From the NCBI GenBank assembly GCA_013003805.1, contig JABDII010000350.1, forward strand, positions 1 through 9,305: a DNA stretch of 9,305 nucleotides. Reading direction: 5' to 3'. The translations under genes were made by a program, and so were the position numbers. The stretch is from Gemmatimonadales bacterium (lineage in GTDB: Bacteria > Gemmatimonadota > Gemmatimonadetes > Gemmatimonadales > GWC2-71-9). Position 1 is the stretch's first letter, and each line of letters starts with the position of its first letter. Positions 1-7,221 of the stretch are shown here, in pieces. The notes below the pieces were generated by a model. That model searched no databases, was not told the DNA's origin, and saw only the letters and a program-made list of their open reading frames with translations.

Positions 1-25
1 CCCCCCCCCCCGCTGCCATCCCGAT

Positions 26-46
26 CCACACCCCGACGCGGCGTGG
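26..46 (-). terminator. Possible weak hairpin after tatA
   Basis: Read on the minus strand, seven bases at 46-40 can pair with 32-26 (one G-T pair), leaving a 7-base loop; it starts 8 bases after the tatA stop. There is no T-run behind it, so it is at best a poor intrinsic terminator. The rest of positions 1-54 holds no recognisable gene and ends in a run of C (G on the minus strand). Confidence 0.2.
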
Positions 47-54
47 AAGCCGAC

Positions 55-303
55 CTACTGCGAAAGCCGTTTCGGCTCGCCGTCGGGGGGCGAGGACGTC
101 TCCGAGTCGATTTGCCGAGACGGCGGCTCGAGATCATTCCCACGCGTAACCGCGTCGGTTGTTTCCGTGATGCTCCGTTTGAATTCGCGAATTCCCTTAC
201 CGAGCGATGCCCCGATTTCGGGTAGCCGCCGAGCTCCGAACACGAGGAGTAGCACGACCAGGATGATGAGAATTTCGCCGAATCCGAGGTTCCCGATACC
301 CAT
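55..303 (-). CDS. tatA: TatA/E family twin-arginine translocase subunit
   Basis: Small single-pass membrane protein of the Tat pathway, which moves folded proteins with twin-arginine signals across the inner membrane; TatA oligomers form the passage. The 82 residues follow the family plan: a short N-terminus with a polar Glu10, a hydrophobic helix at about 11-22, the hinge Phe22-Gly23, then ARRLPEIG (24-31), an amphipathic helix to about residue 50 with GKGIREFKR (35-43), and a polar, disordered tail. The length is usual for TatA/E and short for TatB. Start is ATG with an AAGG-type ribosome site about 9 bases upstream. It is the last gene of the operon, 11 bases after the DUF4321-like gene. 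No tatC or tatB is in view, so a partner must be encoded elsewhere. TatA and TatE cannot be told apart from one sequence. Confidence 0.93.
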   Translation of the reverse strand: MGIGNLGFGEILIILVVLLLVFGARRLPEIGASLGKGIREFKRSITETTDAVTRGNDLEPPSRQIDSETSSPPDGEPKRLSQ

Positions 304-314
304 AGCGAACCGCC

Positions 315-587
315 TTAGAAGAGCGAACGCGCCACAAAATATGCAATGATCACACCGACGATACTCAAGACTGAAACGGCGAGTCCGACGGGGCCCACTG
401 TGAAGTTTACCACCAAGAGGTCAACAGAGACAGGTCCCACCGTGGGCGTCCACGTACTCACGAAGACCTGCTTGAAAGTGCTGTCCGGAAGGAACTTATC
501 GAGGAGCGCGGTAACGAACCCACCGAGAATGAAGCCGGCGATGAGAACGCCGAGATGGAAGCCCGGCCGGTGCGGTCCCGTGGCCAT
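315..587 (-). CDS. Small two-helix membrane protein, DUF4321-like
   Basis: A 90-residue protein with two predicted membrane segments (about 10-29, with the glycine-rich stretch AGFILGGF, and about 66-88, ending in an ARSLF tail). Between them is a 35-residue segment containing STWTPTVGPVSVDL. Size, helix spacing and the GGFVTALL start of the family resemble DUF4321, a family of unknown function; this match is from memory. Its ATG overlaps the TAA stop of the prenyl synthase by one base (TAATG), and a GGAG lies 3 bases before the start, so translation is probably coupled. Position between a prenyl synthase and tatA fits a membrane role but proves none. No catalytic residues are visible. Confidence 0.75.
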   Translation of the reverse strand: MATGPHRPGFHLGVLIAGFILGGFVTALLDKFLPDSTFKQVFVSTWTPTVGPVSVDLLVVNFTVGPVGLAVSVLSIVGVIIAYFVARSLF

Positions 588-1579
588 TAGCTCCGCCGCT
601 CGAGAAGGTAGGCCAGGCTCATGCGGAGGGCCTCCCGTGCGGGGGAGGAGGGCAGTGCCTCCAACTCCGCCTCGGCCTGGTCGCAGAACCAGTGGGCACG
701 CTCACGCGCGTAGCCCAAGCCACCAGTACCGGTCACCAGGGCAATAACCTCCCCGATCAGGTCGTCTGACGGCTCCGCGGTCGCCATCAATTCATCGATG
801 ACCTTTCGTTGGCCACTATTGAGCCGCGGAAGGGCGTGGATCAGCGGGAGGGTCACCTTGTGCTCCCGGAGATCCGAGCCAGACGGTTTGCCGGTAGTGG
901 ATTCTTCTTCGGTATAATCGATCAAATCATCGATGATCTGAAAGGCCATTCCCAGATGGTCGCCGAAGCGCCTGAGGGCCGCGCGCACGTGAGGATCCGC
1001 CCCTAGTGCCCCGACTTCACAGGCCCCCGAGAGGAGCGATGCGGTCTTGGAGCGGATCAGCAGATCGTATTCCGCCTCCGTGAACGCAAGCGGATCGTGC
1101 GCGGTCAGCTGCCGCATCTCTCCGACCGTCATCTCATTGGTCACGCGCCCCAAGATTCTGAGCGGCTCGAGGTCATTGAGGCGCACCAATTCGATCACGG
1201 CCCGAGAATACAGGTAGTCGCCCATGATCACCGATACTTGGTGGCTGAACAATGCGTTCAGCGTAGGCATCCCGCGGCGCAACACCGAGTGGTCGACCGA
1301 ATCGTCATGCACCAACGTGGCGAGATGGATCAACTCGACCACGGCCGCCAGGGTGATGGCCCGCGGTTGAGGCTGCCCCGTCGCTTCATCCGCCAGGAGG
1401 ACGAGGGTGGGACGGAACATTTTCCCCTGCATCTGCAGGAGATGGGCATTCGCCAAGGAGATGAGATCGAAATCTGCCTCGACGATCCGGCGCAGTTCCT
1501 GCCGGACGTCCTTGAGCCTGGGAAGCAGCTGTCCCTGGATATCGGCCAGGCCGATTCCGGCAGTACCTGGCCGGGTCAA
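587..1579 (-). CDS. Long-chain polyprenyl diphosphate synthase
   Basis: Trans-prenyltransferase that condenses isopentenyl diphosphate onto an allylic primer to make the isoprenoid tail of quinones or similar lipids; cytosolic, Mg-dependent. All family marks are present in 330 residues: GKxxRP at 52-57 (GKMFRP), first Asp-rich motif DDSVD at 92-96 followed by Arg101-Arg102, GDYL at 120-123, FQ at 213-214, second Asp-rich motif DDLID at 217-221, and a KVTLPL segment at 241-246. The fifth residue before the first motif is Ala87, the small residue usual in long-chain (C35-C50) synthases such as IspB or HepT, so a menaquinone tail is likely; the exact chain length cannot be read. The start is TTG, overlapping the stop of the TPR gene by 4 bases (TTGA); no ATG occurs before residue 50, which would cut into the GK motif. 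GN in the usual helix after the first motif is replaced by SH (112-113). Confidence 0.93.
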   Translation of the reverse strand: MTRPGTAGIGLADIQGQLLPRLKDVRQELRRIVEADFDLISLANAHLLQMQGKMFRPTLVLLADEATGQPQPRAITLAAVVELIHLATLVHDDSVDHSVLRRGMPTLNALFSHQVSVIMGDYLYSRAVIELVRLNDLEPLRILGRVTNEMTVGEMRQLTAHDPLAFTEAEYDLLIRSKTASLLSGACEVGALGADPHVRAALRRFGDHLGMAFQIIDDLIDYTEEESTTGKPSGSDLREHKVTLPLIHALPRLNSGQRKVIDELMATAEPSDDLIGEVIALVTGTGGLGYARERAHWFCDQAEAELEALPSSPAREALRMSLAYLLERRS

Positions 1580-4146
1580 CCCAGCCCCGCTGTCAGCCGC
1601 TTGACCCGGTCATTGATATCCATGAAACCCACGTCAACCGCCATCGCGCGCTCGTAGGCCCCGAGTGCATCCGACACCTGACCCAAGGATTCCGTGGACC
1701 GTCCGAGCCAGTAGAGGAGACCGATCTTCTCGTCGTCCCATCCCGAGATGCCGTCTACGGCACGCCGCAGGATCGCCTCCGCTACGGCGAACTGGCCCTT
1801 TTCGAAAAACGAGACGCCGAGCGCCTCAGACGTGCGCAGTCTGCCCTCCGGAGCGCGCAGCGCCTTCTGGAATTCAGCGATGGCCTCATCCAGCAAGCCC
1901 ATCTCCTTAAAGGCGACACCGAGATCGTAGTGGGCCTGGTAGTCCTCGTCAGTCAGGCTTTCCTCCAAGGCCGCCTTGAATTGCTCCAGCATCAATTCGA
2001 AGTCTCGCGCCTCGTCCCCGGTCGGTTCCTCGTCTTCAATGCGAATACGGGTGTCGCGCAGGGGCTTGGGCTCGAGCACCAACGCGCCGAGGTCGACATA
2101 CTCGTCCTCGGATGCCTCCTCCTCCTCGTCCACCTCGACGCCGCCCCGACCTGAGGACACCGGCGGCCGGACGGCCTCCGCGGCGCTGACCGGCTGGAGC
2201 ACGTCCAGCGCCGCCTGGGCGAACTCGTTGCTGGGATCGTGCTCCAAGACCCGGCCGTACACGGCGAGCGCCTTCTCGACGGATCCAACCCTCACCAGCA
2301 CATCGCCGAGCTCGAGGTAGGCATCGACCAGGCGGTTCTTCTCCCCAGACCGATAGGCCAGTTCTACGCGCTTTTGATAGTACCAGATGCGATTTGGATC
2401 GAGTCGGATCAGTTCGCGGAGGACATCCGTGCTGTGACTCCAATCTTGACGGTTCTCGAAACCCGCCAGGGCAAGCTCCAGCTCGTACAACCCACGGTCC
2501 TTGCTTCCCGTGACGATGAGCCCCTCACCCAGGGCGCGATGGGCAAATGGATCGCCCGGCGTGTTCGCGAGTCGCTCCTCGAGCGACGCGATGTTTGGCA
2601 TGCCCGGTTCTGAGGACACCTCCGGCGTTGGGACCGCCTCAACCGCCTCAGAGTCGGCTTCGACCTCGATCTCCTCAACAAACTCGAATTCCTCTTCGGG
2701 GGACGCCTCCTCGTCGACCAGATCCTCGAACTCGAGAGGTTCCAGGGCCGCTGGAGTCTGCTCGTGCCCGACCGTGGAGGGCGAGATCGATAGGTCTTCG
2801 ATTGAGGCCGCGGCTTCCTCCGCTTGCTCCGCTATCGGGTCGGTGACTTCCTCCTCTTCCCACGGCGCGGCGGGCGGTTGATCGCCTTCGATGCTTTCGC
2901 CAACCGGCTCGAGGCCTGGAACGTCCTCGTCTACCCCCACTTCCTCTTCTTCCTCGCCGATCTCCTCCACGATTTCCAAGACCTCTTCGTCCGCCTCAGG
3001 CGCGGCCTCGAGACCCTCAAATTCGGTCGTCTCGAGATCGTCCAGCTGGGTGGGAACGGATTCGAGCTCGATCGCATCGAGCGCCGTTGGCTCGACGCCG
3101 ACGTCGAGCTCTTGGTCCGCCATGGCGGCTCGCTCTTCGGCGGTCAACCCCTCTACATCCTCGAGTCCCTCAAGGATCTCCACTTTGTCGACCTCGTCGA
3201 ATCCCACCACCGTCGGCTCGACGCCTTCGAGCTCTTCATCCGGTTCACCGATCACTTCGGACACGGCATCGTCCGGGCCGGCCTCTTCCTCAACCTCTAG
3301 CTCTTCCTCGACCTCGGCCTGGACTGCACCGTCCTCTGCCGCAGGAACGACGTCGGCTTCTTCTTCGCCCAGATCGAGCAACGGAAGATCGGATACGGGA
3401 GTCGCGATCTCAGGCTCTTCAGAGAGTTCGGGCACCTCGGGTGGCGGCACGATCTCTGGCACTTCCGGCTCCAGCTCGGGCTCCGCCACCGGCATCGACG
3501 CACTGGTATCCAGGAAGACCAAGTCGCCGGGCCTGCCCTTCTGGTTTCGCGTCCCGGCTCCGGCGGGCCCTCCGAGGACACCGCCATCGACCGGGCCAGT
3601 CTCCAACTTGGCAGCGAGCTTGTCCAGCTCCTCGGCCGAATGGGTTTCGCGTGACGCGGCCTGCACCAACTCGCGGAGCATGTCGCGAATCTCAACTTCG
3701 CCGTGGAACTGCTCGGCAAACCCGCTGACTTCACGGAACGCATGCTCGCGCCTGTTGGCCCGGTTCATCCGATCGAGATATTCGAGCAGATTCTTCTTCG
3801 CGTCGACGACGAAGTTCTTTCGCGCGTACAGTTTGGCGAGTGTGAGATAGGTCTGCATCCGTCCGGGATCGACCCGGAGGATCTTTCCGCAAATAGCGAT
3901 GGCGTTATTGGCAAACCCCTGGTCAGCGTACAGATCAACCGCCCGCTCGTACGTCTTCACGGCGAGGGCAGTGTCGTTCACCTTCATATAGAGGTCGCCG
4001 ACCCGATTGTAGAGCGACAGATCCGGCACCGCGTCGAGGCCGGACTCCGACGCCTCGATGGCCCGGAGATAGACCTTAATGGCCTTCTGCCAATCCTCCT
4101 TCTGCTCGTGTTTTCTGGCAGACTCTTTGAGCTTCTTGAGGTTCAT
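1576..4146 (-). CDS. Acidic TPR-repeat protein, function unknown
   Basis: An 856-residue protein without signal peptide or membrane helix, so probably cytoplasmic. The N-terminal part (1-180) holds TPR-type helix pairs, for example DWQKAIKVYLRAIEAS at 18-33, LYNRVGDLYMKVND at 45-58 and AVKTYERAVDLY at 62-73. Residues about 215-515 form a low-complexity linker very rich in Glu, Asp, Val and Pro with no predicted fold; motifs such as VEPT recur (309, 351). The C-terminal part (518-856) again carries TPRs, including AHYDLGVAFKEMGLLDEAI at 738-756 and ALGAYERAMAVD at 827-838. The KEMGLLDEAI type of repeat is also known from TPR proteins of delta-proteobacteria. It opens the operon after the hutH terminator, with ATG but only a weak ribosome site. 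TPRs suggest a scaffold; the partner is unknown. I do not recognise a named orthologue. Confidence 0.9.
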   Translation of the reverse strand: MNLKKLKESARKHEQKEDWQKAIKVYLRAIEASESGLDAVPDLSLYNRVGDLYMKVNDTALAVKTYERAVDLYADQGFANNAIAICGKILRVDPGRMQTYLTLAKLYARKNFVVDAKKNLLEYLDRMNRANRREHAFREVSGFAEQFHGEVEIRDMLRELVQAASRETHSAEELDKLAAKLETGPVDGGVLGGPAGAGTRNQKGRPGDLVFLDTSASMPVAEPELEPEVPEIVPPPEVPELSEEPEIATPVSDLPLLDLGEEEADVVPAAEDGAVQAEVEEELEVEEEAGPDDAVSEVIGEPDEELEGVEPTVVGFDEVDKVEILEGLEDVEGLTAEERAAMADQELDVGVEPTALDAIELESVPTQLDDLETTEFEGLEAAPEADEEVLEIVEEIGEEEEEVGVDEDVPGLEPVGESIEGDQPPAAPWEEEEVTDPIAEQAEEAAASIEDLSISPSTVGHEQTPAALEPLEFEDLVDEEASPEEEFEFVEEIEVEADSEAVEAVPTPEVSSEPGMPNIASLEERLANTPGDPFAHRALGEGLIVTGSKDRGLYELELALAGFENRQDWSHSTDVLRELIRLDPNRIWYYQKRVELAYRSGEKNRLVDAYLELGDVLVRVGSVEKALAVYGRVLEHDPSNEFAQAALDVLQPVSAAEAVRPPVSSGRGGVEVDEEEEASEDEYVDLGALVLEPKPLRDTRIRIEDEEPTGDEARDFELMLEQFKAALEESLTDEDYQAHYDLGVAFKEMGLLDEAIAEFQKALRAPEGRLRTSEALGVSFFEKGQFAVAEAILRRAVDGISGWDDEKIGLLYWLGRSTESLGQVSDALGAYERAMAVDVGFMDINDRVKRLTAGLG

Positions 4147-4187
4147 TCAGCTCACAATGGTACGAGGGGAAAGAGCGAAGTGACTTG

Positions 4188-4216
4188 AACTTAGCGTCCC
4201 GAACCGTCCCGAGCAA
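4188..4216 (-). promoter_or_regulatory. Candidate promoter for the TPR-prenyl-Tat operon
   Basis: Minus-strand TTGCTC (4216-4211) and TAAGTT (4193-4188) lie 17 bases apart, the right spacing for a housekeeping promoter, but each matches only three of six consensus bases. Transcription would start near 4181, about 35 bases before the TPR start codon. The spacer contains two copies of TCGGGACG ten bases apart. A promoter is expected here because a strong terminator lies directly upstream; the exact boxes are a guess. Confidence 0.25.
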
Positions 4217-4248
4217 AAAAATAGGTGTGCCCCCAAACGGGAGCAACC
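4215..4248 (-). terminator. Rho-independent terminator of hutH
   Basis: On the minus strand, 4248-4239 (GGTTGCTCCC) pairs with 4234-4224 (GGGGGCACACC) in ten base pairs, with one bulged C at 4227 and one G-T pair. The loop is GTTT (4238-4235). After the bases T-A comes a run of seven T (4221-4215). It begins 20 bases after the hutH stop codon, the classic position. It separates hutH from the TPR operon. Confidence 0.85.
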
Positions 4249-4267
4249 CGAATGCCTCTCCTCAGAC

Positions 4268-5809
4268 TCAAGCCCCACCGCGTTCTTGCGGATCGAGCGC
4301 CCCCTCGGCGATCCACAGGGCTATGCGCTCGATATCCGGTGCCGGTGGACGGTCCTCGCCGAGGGCCTCGATCGCGGGACTCAGCCCGCGAATCCGCCGG
4401 TAGAGCTGGGCCACGCCTTCCCCCGGAGTTAACGGCAGCAAGATCTCCAGCCCCTGGGCCGCACAGAGGAATTCCGCGGCCACAACCCGCCGGGCATTCG
4501 CCAGGATCCGCCGGAGCTTCGAGGCCGCCGCCATGCTCATCGGGACGAAATCCTCCTGGTTGGCGTCCGTCGGGATGGACATGACGCTCGCCGGGAACGC
4601 GAGGCTTCGCGACTCGGCCACCAAGGCGGCTGCAGAAACCTGCACCATCATGTACCCGGAGCTCAGTCCCGGGTCGCTCGTCAGAAAGGCTGGGAGACCC
4701 TGCGAAAGGTCCGGGTTGACCAGACGTTCGATGCGGCGCTCCGCAATACCCTGCAGCGTGGTCAACGCGATGGCCAGGATGTCGAGCGCTTGGGCGATCG
4801 GTTGCCCGTGGAAGTTGCCTCCCGAGAGGACGTCTCCGTTGTCAAACACCAGCGGGTTGTCGGTTGAGGCATTGAGTTCGATGTCAGCCGTCTGCCCGGC
4901 GAACTGGATGGCGTCGGCCACCGCACCCAGAACTTGCGGTGCACAACGGAGGCTATACGCGTCTTGGACTCTGGGATCGTTCTCGCGGTGCGAGTCGCGA
5001 ATCGCGCTTCGCTGGAGCAGACGGCGCATGAGCTTGGCGGCCTGTTCCTGGCCACCGTGCGGCCGGGCCGCGTGAATTCTGGCATCGAGAGGGCTCGGAG
5101 TTCCCCGGAGCGCTTCCAGGCTCATGGCCGCTGCCCCAATTGCGCTCCGCCACAAGACCCAGGCGTCATGCACCGCGAGCGCGAGGATGGCGGTCTGTAC
5201 TTGGGTGCCGTTGATGAACGCCAGGCCCTCCTTGGGGCCGAACGCGTAGGGCGCGATCCCGGCCTGGCGCAGCGCGGTGGCCGTCTTGAACCGCTTGCCG
5301 CTCGACGCGAGTACTTCGCCCTCACCCATCACCACGCGGGCGATATGGCTGAGCGGGGCCAGATCTCCGCTTGCCCCGACACTCCCCTGCTCCGGCACGA
5401 CCGGAACGAGCCCGGAGTTCACCAAGCCGACCAGCGCGTGGAGCAACTCCGGGCGAACCCCGCTCGTTGGACGGAGCAGCACGTTGGCCCGGAGCAGCAT
5501 GCTCGCGCGCACAACATCAGCCGGCAGGGCGTCTCCCAGGCCGGCGCAGTGGCTGCGTATGAGATTGACCTGGAGCCGGTCCAGCTCCTCCGGTGAGATC
5601 CTTACATGTGCCAGCTTGCCGAAGCCCGTGTTCACGCCGTAGATCGTCTCACCACGCTCCACCGCCCGGTCGATGCGTGACCGGCTTTGGGCCACGCCAG
5701 CCATGGCTTCAGGGGCTAGGGCGACCCGAGACGACGGATCGCGGGCAACGCGGACGACCTCATCGATCGAAAGTGAGGCTCCGTCCAGCGTGAGTGAACG
5801 GGAAGACAT
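4268..5809 (-). CDS. hutH: Histidine ammonia-lyase (MIO enzyme)
   Basis: Removes ammonia from L-histidine to give trans-urocanate, the first step of histidine breakdown; cytosolic tetramer. The electrophilic MIO ring forms from Ala146-Ser147-Gly148 in GSVGASGDLAPLSH. Other active-site residues known from Pseudomonas HutH are all present: Tyr57 in YGVNTGFG, Asn200 in NGTQ, Tyr285 and Arg288 in QDAYSLRC, Phe333 in GGNFHG, Glu419 in QED. The selectivity pair is Ser86-His87, as in histidine lyases, not Phe-Leu (PAL) or His-Leu (TAL). Odd: the usual QEDHVSMG loop reads QEDFVPMS (418-425). Length of 513 is typical. I chose the ATG at 5809 because conserved family sequence starts there; an upstream in-frame GTG at 5920 would add 37 unlike residues. 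No hutU, hutI or hutG is in view. A terminator follows. Confidence 0.9.
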   Translation of the reverse strand: MSSRSLTLDGASLSIDEVVRVARDPSSRVALAPEAMAGVAQSRSRIDRAVERGETIYGVNTGFGKLAHVRISPEELDRLQVNLIRSHCAGLGDALPADVVRASMLLRANVLLRPTSGVRPELLHALVGLVNSGLVPVVPEQGSVGASGDLAPLSHIARVVMGEGEVLASSGKRFKTATALRQAGIAPYAFGPKEGLAFINGTQVQTAILALAVHDAWVLWRSAIGAAAMSLEALRGTPSPLDARIHAARPHGGQEQAAKLMRRLLQRSAIRDSHRENDPRVQDAYSLRCAPQVLGAVADAIQFAGQTADIELNASTDNPLVFDNGDVLSGGNFHGQPIAQALDILAIALTTLQGIAERRIERLVNPDLSQGLPAFLTSDPGLSSGYMMVQVSAAALVAESRSLAFPASVMSIPTDANQEDFVPMSMAAASKLRRILANARRVVAAEFLCAAQGLEILLPLTPGEGVAQLYRRIRGLSPAIEALGEDRPPAPDIERIALWIAEGALDPQERGGA

Positions 5810-5845
5810 CCGCCCGAAACTGGCTGGAGGCTGCCCCAATGACAA

Positions 5846-5929
5846 GGGCGGTGCGCGGGCCTCCCATTCCCGACTCCCGCGGCCCTTTGGCCCGCACAGG
5901 TTTGGAAGTTTGGCCCCCACGCACCGCCC
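5846..5929 (-). repeat. Nested inverted repeat upstream of hutH
   Basis: A perfect 10-base inverted repeat (5846-5855 with 5920-5929, GGGCGGTGCG and its complement) encloses a second perfect 7-base one (5855-5861 with 5889-5895, GCGGGCC and its complement). The arms share base 5855, so a folded RNA would have 9 + 7 pairs stacked on one side. It lies between the lipoprotein stop (5964) and the hutH start (5809), 36 bases before the ATG. No T-run follows, only TTGTCATT, so it may be a leader structure, an operator or a poor terminator. Confidence 0.45.
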
Positions 5930-5963
5930 ATGCCGGGCGAGCGGTCGGTGTTACCGCGCGAGT

Positions 5964-7091
5964 TTATCTCCGACCCGCCACCAGGAGTTCGGGGTTCCCC
6001 GGATCGGTCTGGTAGGCCCAGTCGAGGAGGACGAAGTCCTGTCCGACATGAGTCGCCCGAATGGCCCCGAACCGCGCGAAGCCATCTCCACCGTCCATTT
6101 CAAAGACGTACCCGTGCCCGGGAAGCACCTCAAGCTGTCCGGTGCCATACGTGATGTTCGGTGCGATATCGATGCTGGTCACATCACTCACCTGACCGAG
6201 TGTCACCACCCCGGTCCCGGCACGCACCGGCTGGAAGAAGACCCGCCCAGTTCCATCCCGCTCGACGGAGAAATCGATATCACCCGCAGTGCCCGAACCG
6301 ATCTGGCCCAGTTCGCTGAGTTGCGCCAGACCATCGAGGTCCAGGTCTCTCCAGAATCGGAACCCACTCTGGCTCAGGTCGGACTGACTGGTCCACACCG
6401 CAACGTTTCGGGCGTCCGGTCGGGGCGTGTCATCCTTGATGGGAGACCAGAGACTCTCGAACCCTTCCACACTCACAGCGGAGATGCCGAAGCACATCGG
6501 GGCTCCGTTGGTGAGCGCGCCTGCCAGGAATTCCGGGGCGACCGTCGTCCCCTCCAGAGCCCAGTTGGTGCCACACAGGCCCAAATCGAGATCGAAATCG
6601 ACGCTGTAGACGCGATAGTTACGAAAGGCCGAGGGATCCGAGGTGAACGCGTTGTCCGACCAGAACAAGGCGATTGCCTCGTCCAACGAAGTGCTCGAGA
6701 GGGAGGTCGGTGCCGGAAGCGCGAGGCGCTCGTCGACCGTCACCACGTTACTCGGCGCAGATTCGAACCCGTCGAGGTCCTCCGCGGTGGCGTAATACTC
6801 GAGATGGGGCACGCCGTCGTCATGGAAGCTGTTGGACGTCGTCGAACCCCGAAGGCCGAAGGCGCCAGAAGTGCCACTGCGCGAGTACACGTTCCACACC
6901 CGAAGGTCCGGATCGAGGTCGTTATCCCATCTGAGGAGAATACCGGAAGGGGAGCCCGACGTGCCGCTGGGCTCAACAAGATACGTGAGGTTCCGGGGGG
7001 CGTCGACCGTCCCGCCGCCGCCGAAGACCGTTTCATCCGAGGAACACGCCGCCACAACCAGCAAGGGCACGGCGATCAGATAACGTTGCAT
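5964..7091 (-). CDS. Outer-envelope lipoprotein with FN3-like domains
   Basis: A 375-residue exported lipoprotein: short signal peptide (1-15) with hydrophobic core LIAVPLLVV and lipobox VAAC, so Cys16 would be lipidated; Ser-Ser-Asp follows, then a Gly-rich linker. Residues about 31-120 look like a fibronectin type III fold (APRNLTYL, ILLRWDND, WNVYSRS, LEYYATAEDLDGFESAPS). A second, more diverged copy lies at about 127-222 (ALFWSDN, YRVYSVD, CFGISAVSVEGFES), with two cysteines (173, 200) that could form a disulfide. Residues 228-375 are beta-rich with no family I recognise. The ATG has a good ribosome site (AGGAG, 7104-7100, 8 bases away). It is 130 bases after lptD, without a clear terminator or promoter between, so they may share a transcript. 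Function is unknown; binding or envelope scaffolding is inferred from the folds. Confidence 0.85.
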   Translation of the reverse strand: MQRYLIAVPLLVVAACSSDETVFGGGGTVDAPRNLTYLVEPSGTSGSPSGILLRWDNDLDPDLRVWNVYSRSGTSGAFGLRGSTTSNSFHDDGVPHLEYYATAEDLDGFESAPSNVVTVDERLALPAPTSLSSTSLDEAIALFWSDNAFTSDPSAFRNYRVYSVDFDLDLGLCGTNWALEGTTVAPEFLAGALTNGAPMCFGISAVSVEGFESLWSPIKDDTPRPDARNVAVWTSQSDLSQSGFRFWRDLDLDGLAQLSELGQIGSGTAGDIDFSVERDGTGRVFFQPVRAGTGVVTLGQVSDVTSIDIAPNITYGTGQLEVLPGHGYVFEMDGGDGFARFGAIRATHVGQDFVLLDWAYQTDPGNPELLVAGRR

Positions 7092-7166
7092 GGGGTCGTC
7101 TCCTAGGGAGTCGCCCAGAAAGAAGGCAGGGAGCGTGCCACACCGCGTGAATCTCTATGTGATTGC

Positions 7167-7209
7167 TGGACAACCAGATACGAGAGGCGCCGCGGCGGCG
7201 TCCTGTCCA
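7167..7209 (-). repeat. Inverted repeat between lptD and the lipoprotein gene
   Basis: TGGACA (7167-7172) and its complement TGTCCA (7204-7209) flank a GC-rich segment (7186-7200) that contains the palindrome CGCCGCGGCG. It starts 13 bases after the lptD stop on the minus strand. With no T-run it is not a standard terminator; it may slow transcription or protect the mRNA end. The remaining bases up to 7092 show only the lipoprotein ribosome site. Confidence 0.3.
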
Positions 7210-7221
7210 TCCGAGAGGACA

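Noticed and set aside
55..303. TatB instead of TatA
   Set aside because: The protein is short and has the ARRLPEIG and GKGIREFKR pattern of TatA/E; TatB proteins are usually longer.
3000..3620. A true tandem-repeat domain in the acidic linker
   Set aside because: Short motifs such as VEPT recur, but there is no constant period or unit length; low complexity explains it.
2891..3850. Plus-strand Ser-rich open frame of 319 codons
   Set aside because: It is the mirror of the Glu/Asp-coding linker of the TPR gene (GAG/GAC read backwards gives CTC/GTC and, shifted, TCC/TCG), so its serine bias is an artefact.
4268..5809. Phenylalanine or tyrosine ammonia-lyase
   Set aside because: The selectivity pair is Ser-His as in histidine lyases, and the QED motif with Glu is kept, which PAL and TAL lack.
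5810..5920. N-terminal extension of HutH from GTG at 5920
   Set aside because: The 37 extra residues are unlike HutH N-termini, overlap the inverted repeat, and the ATG at 5809 gives the usual family length.
5673..7106. Long plus-strand open frame (477 codons) opposite the lipoprotein and hutH start
   Set aside because: It runs antisense through two well-supported genes, crosses their intergenic region, and its product has no domain or membrane pattern; typical of GC-rich DNA.
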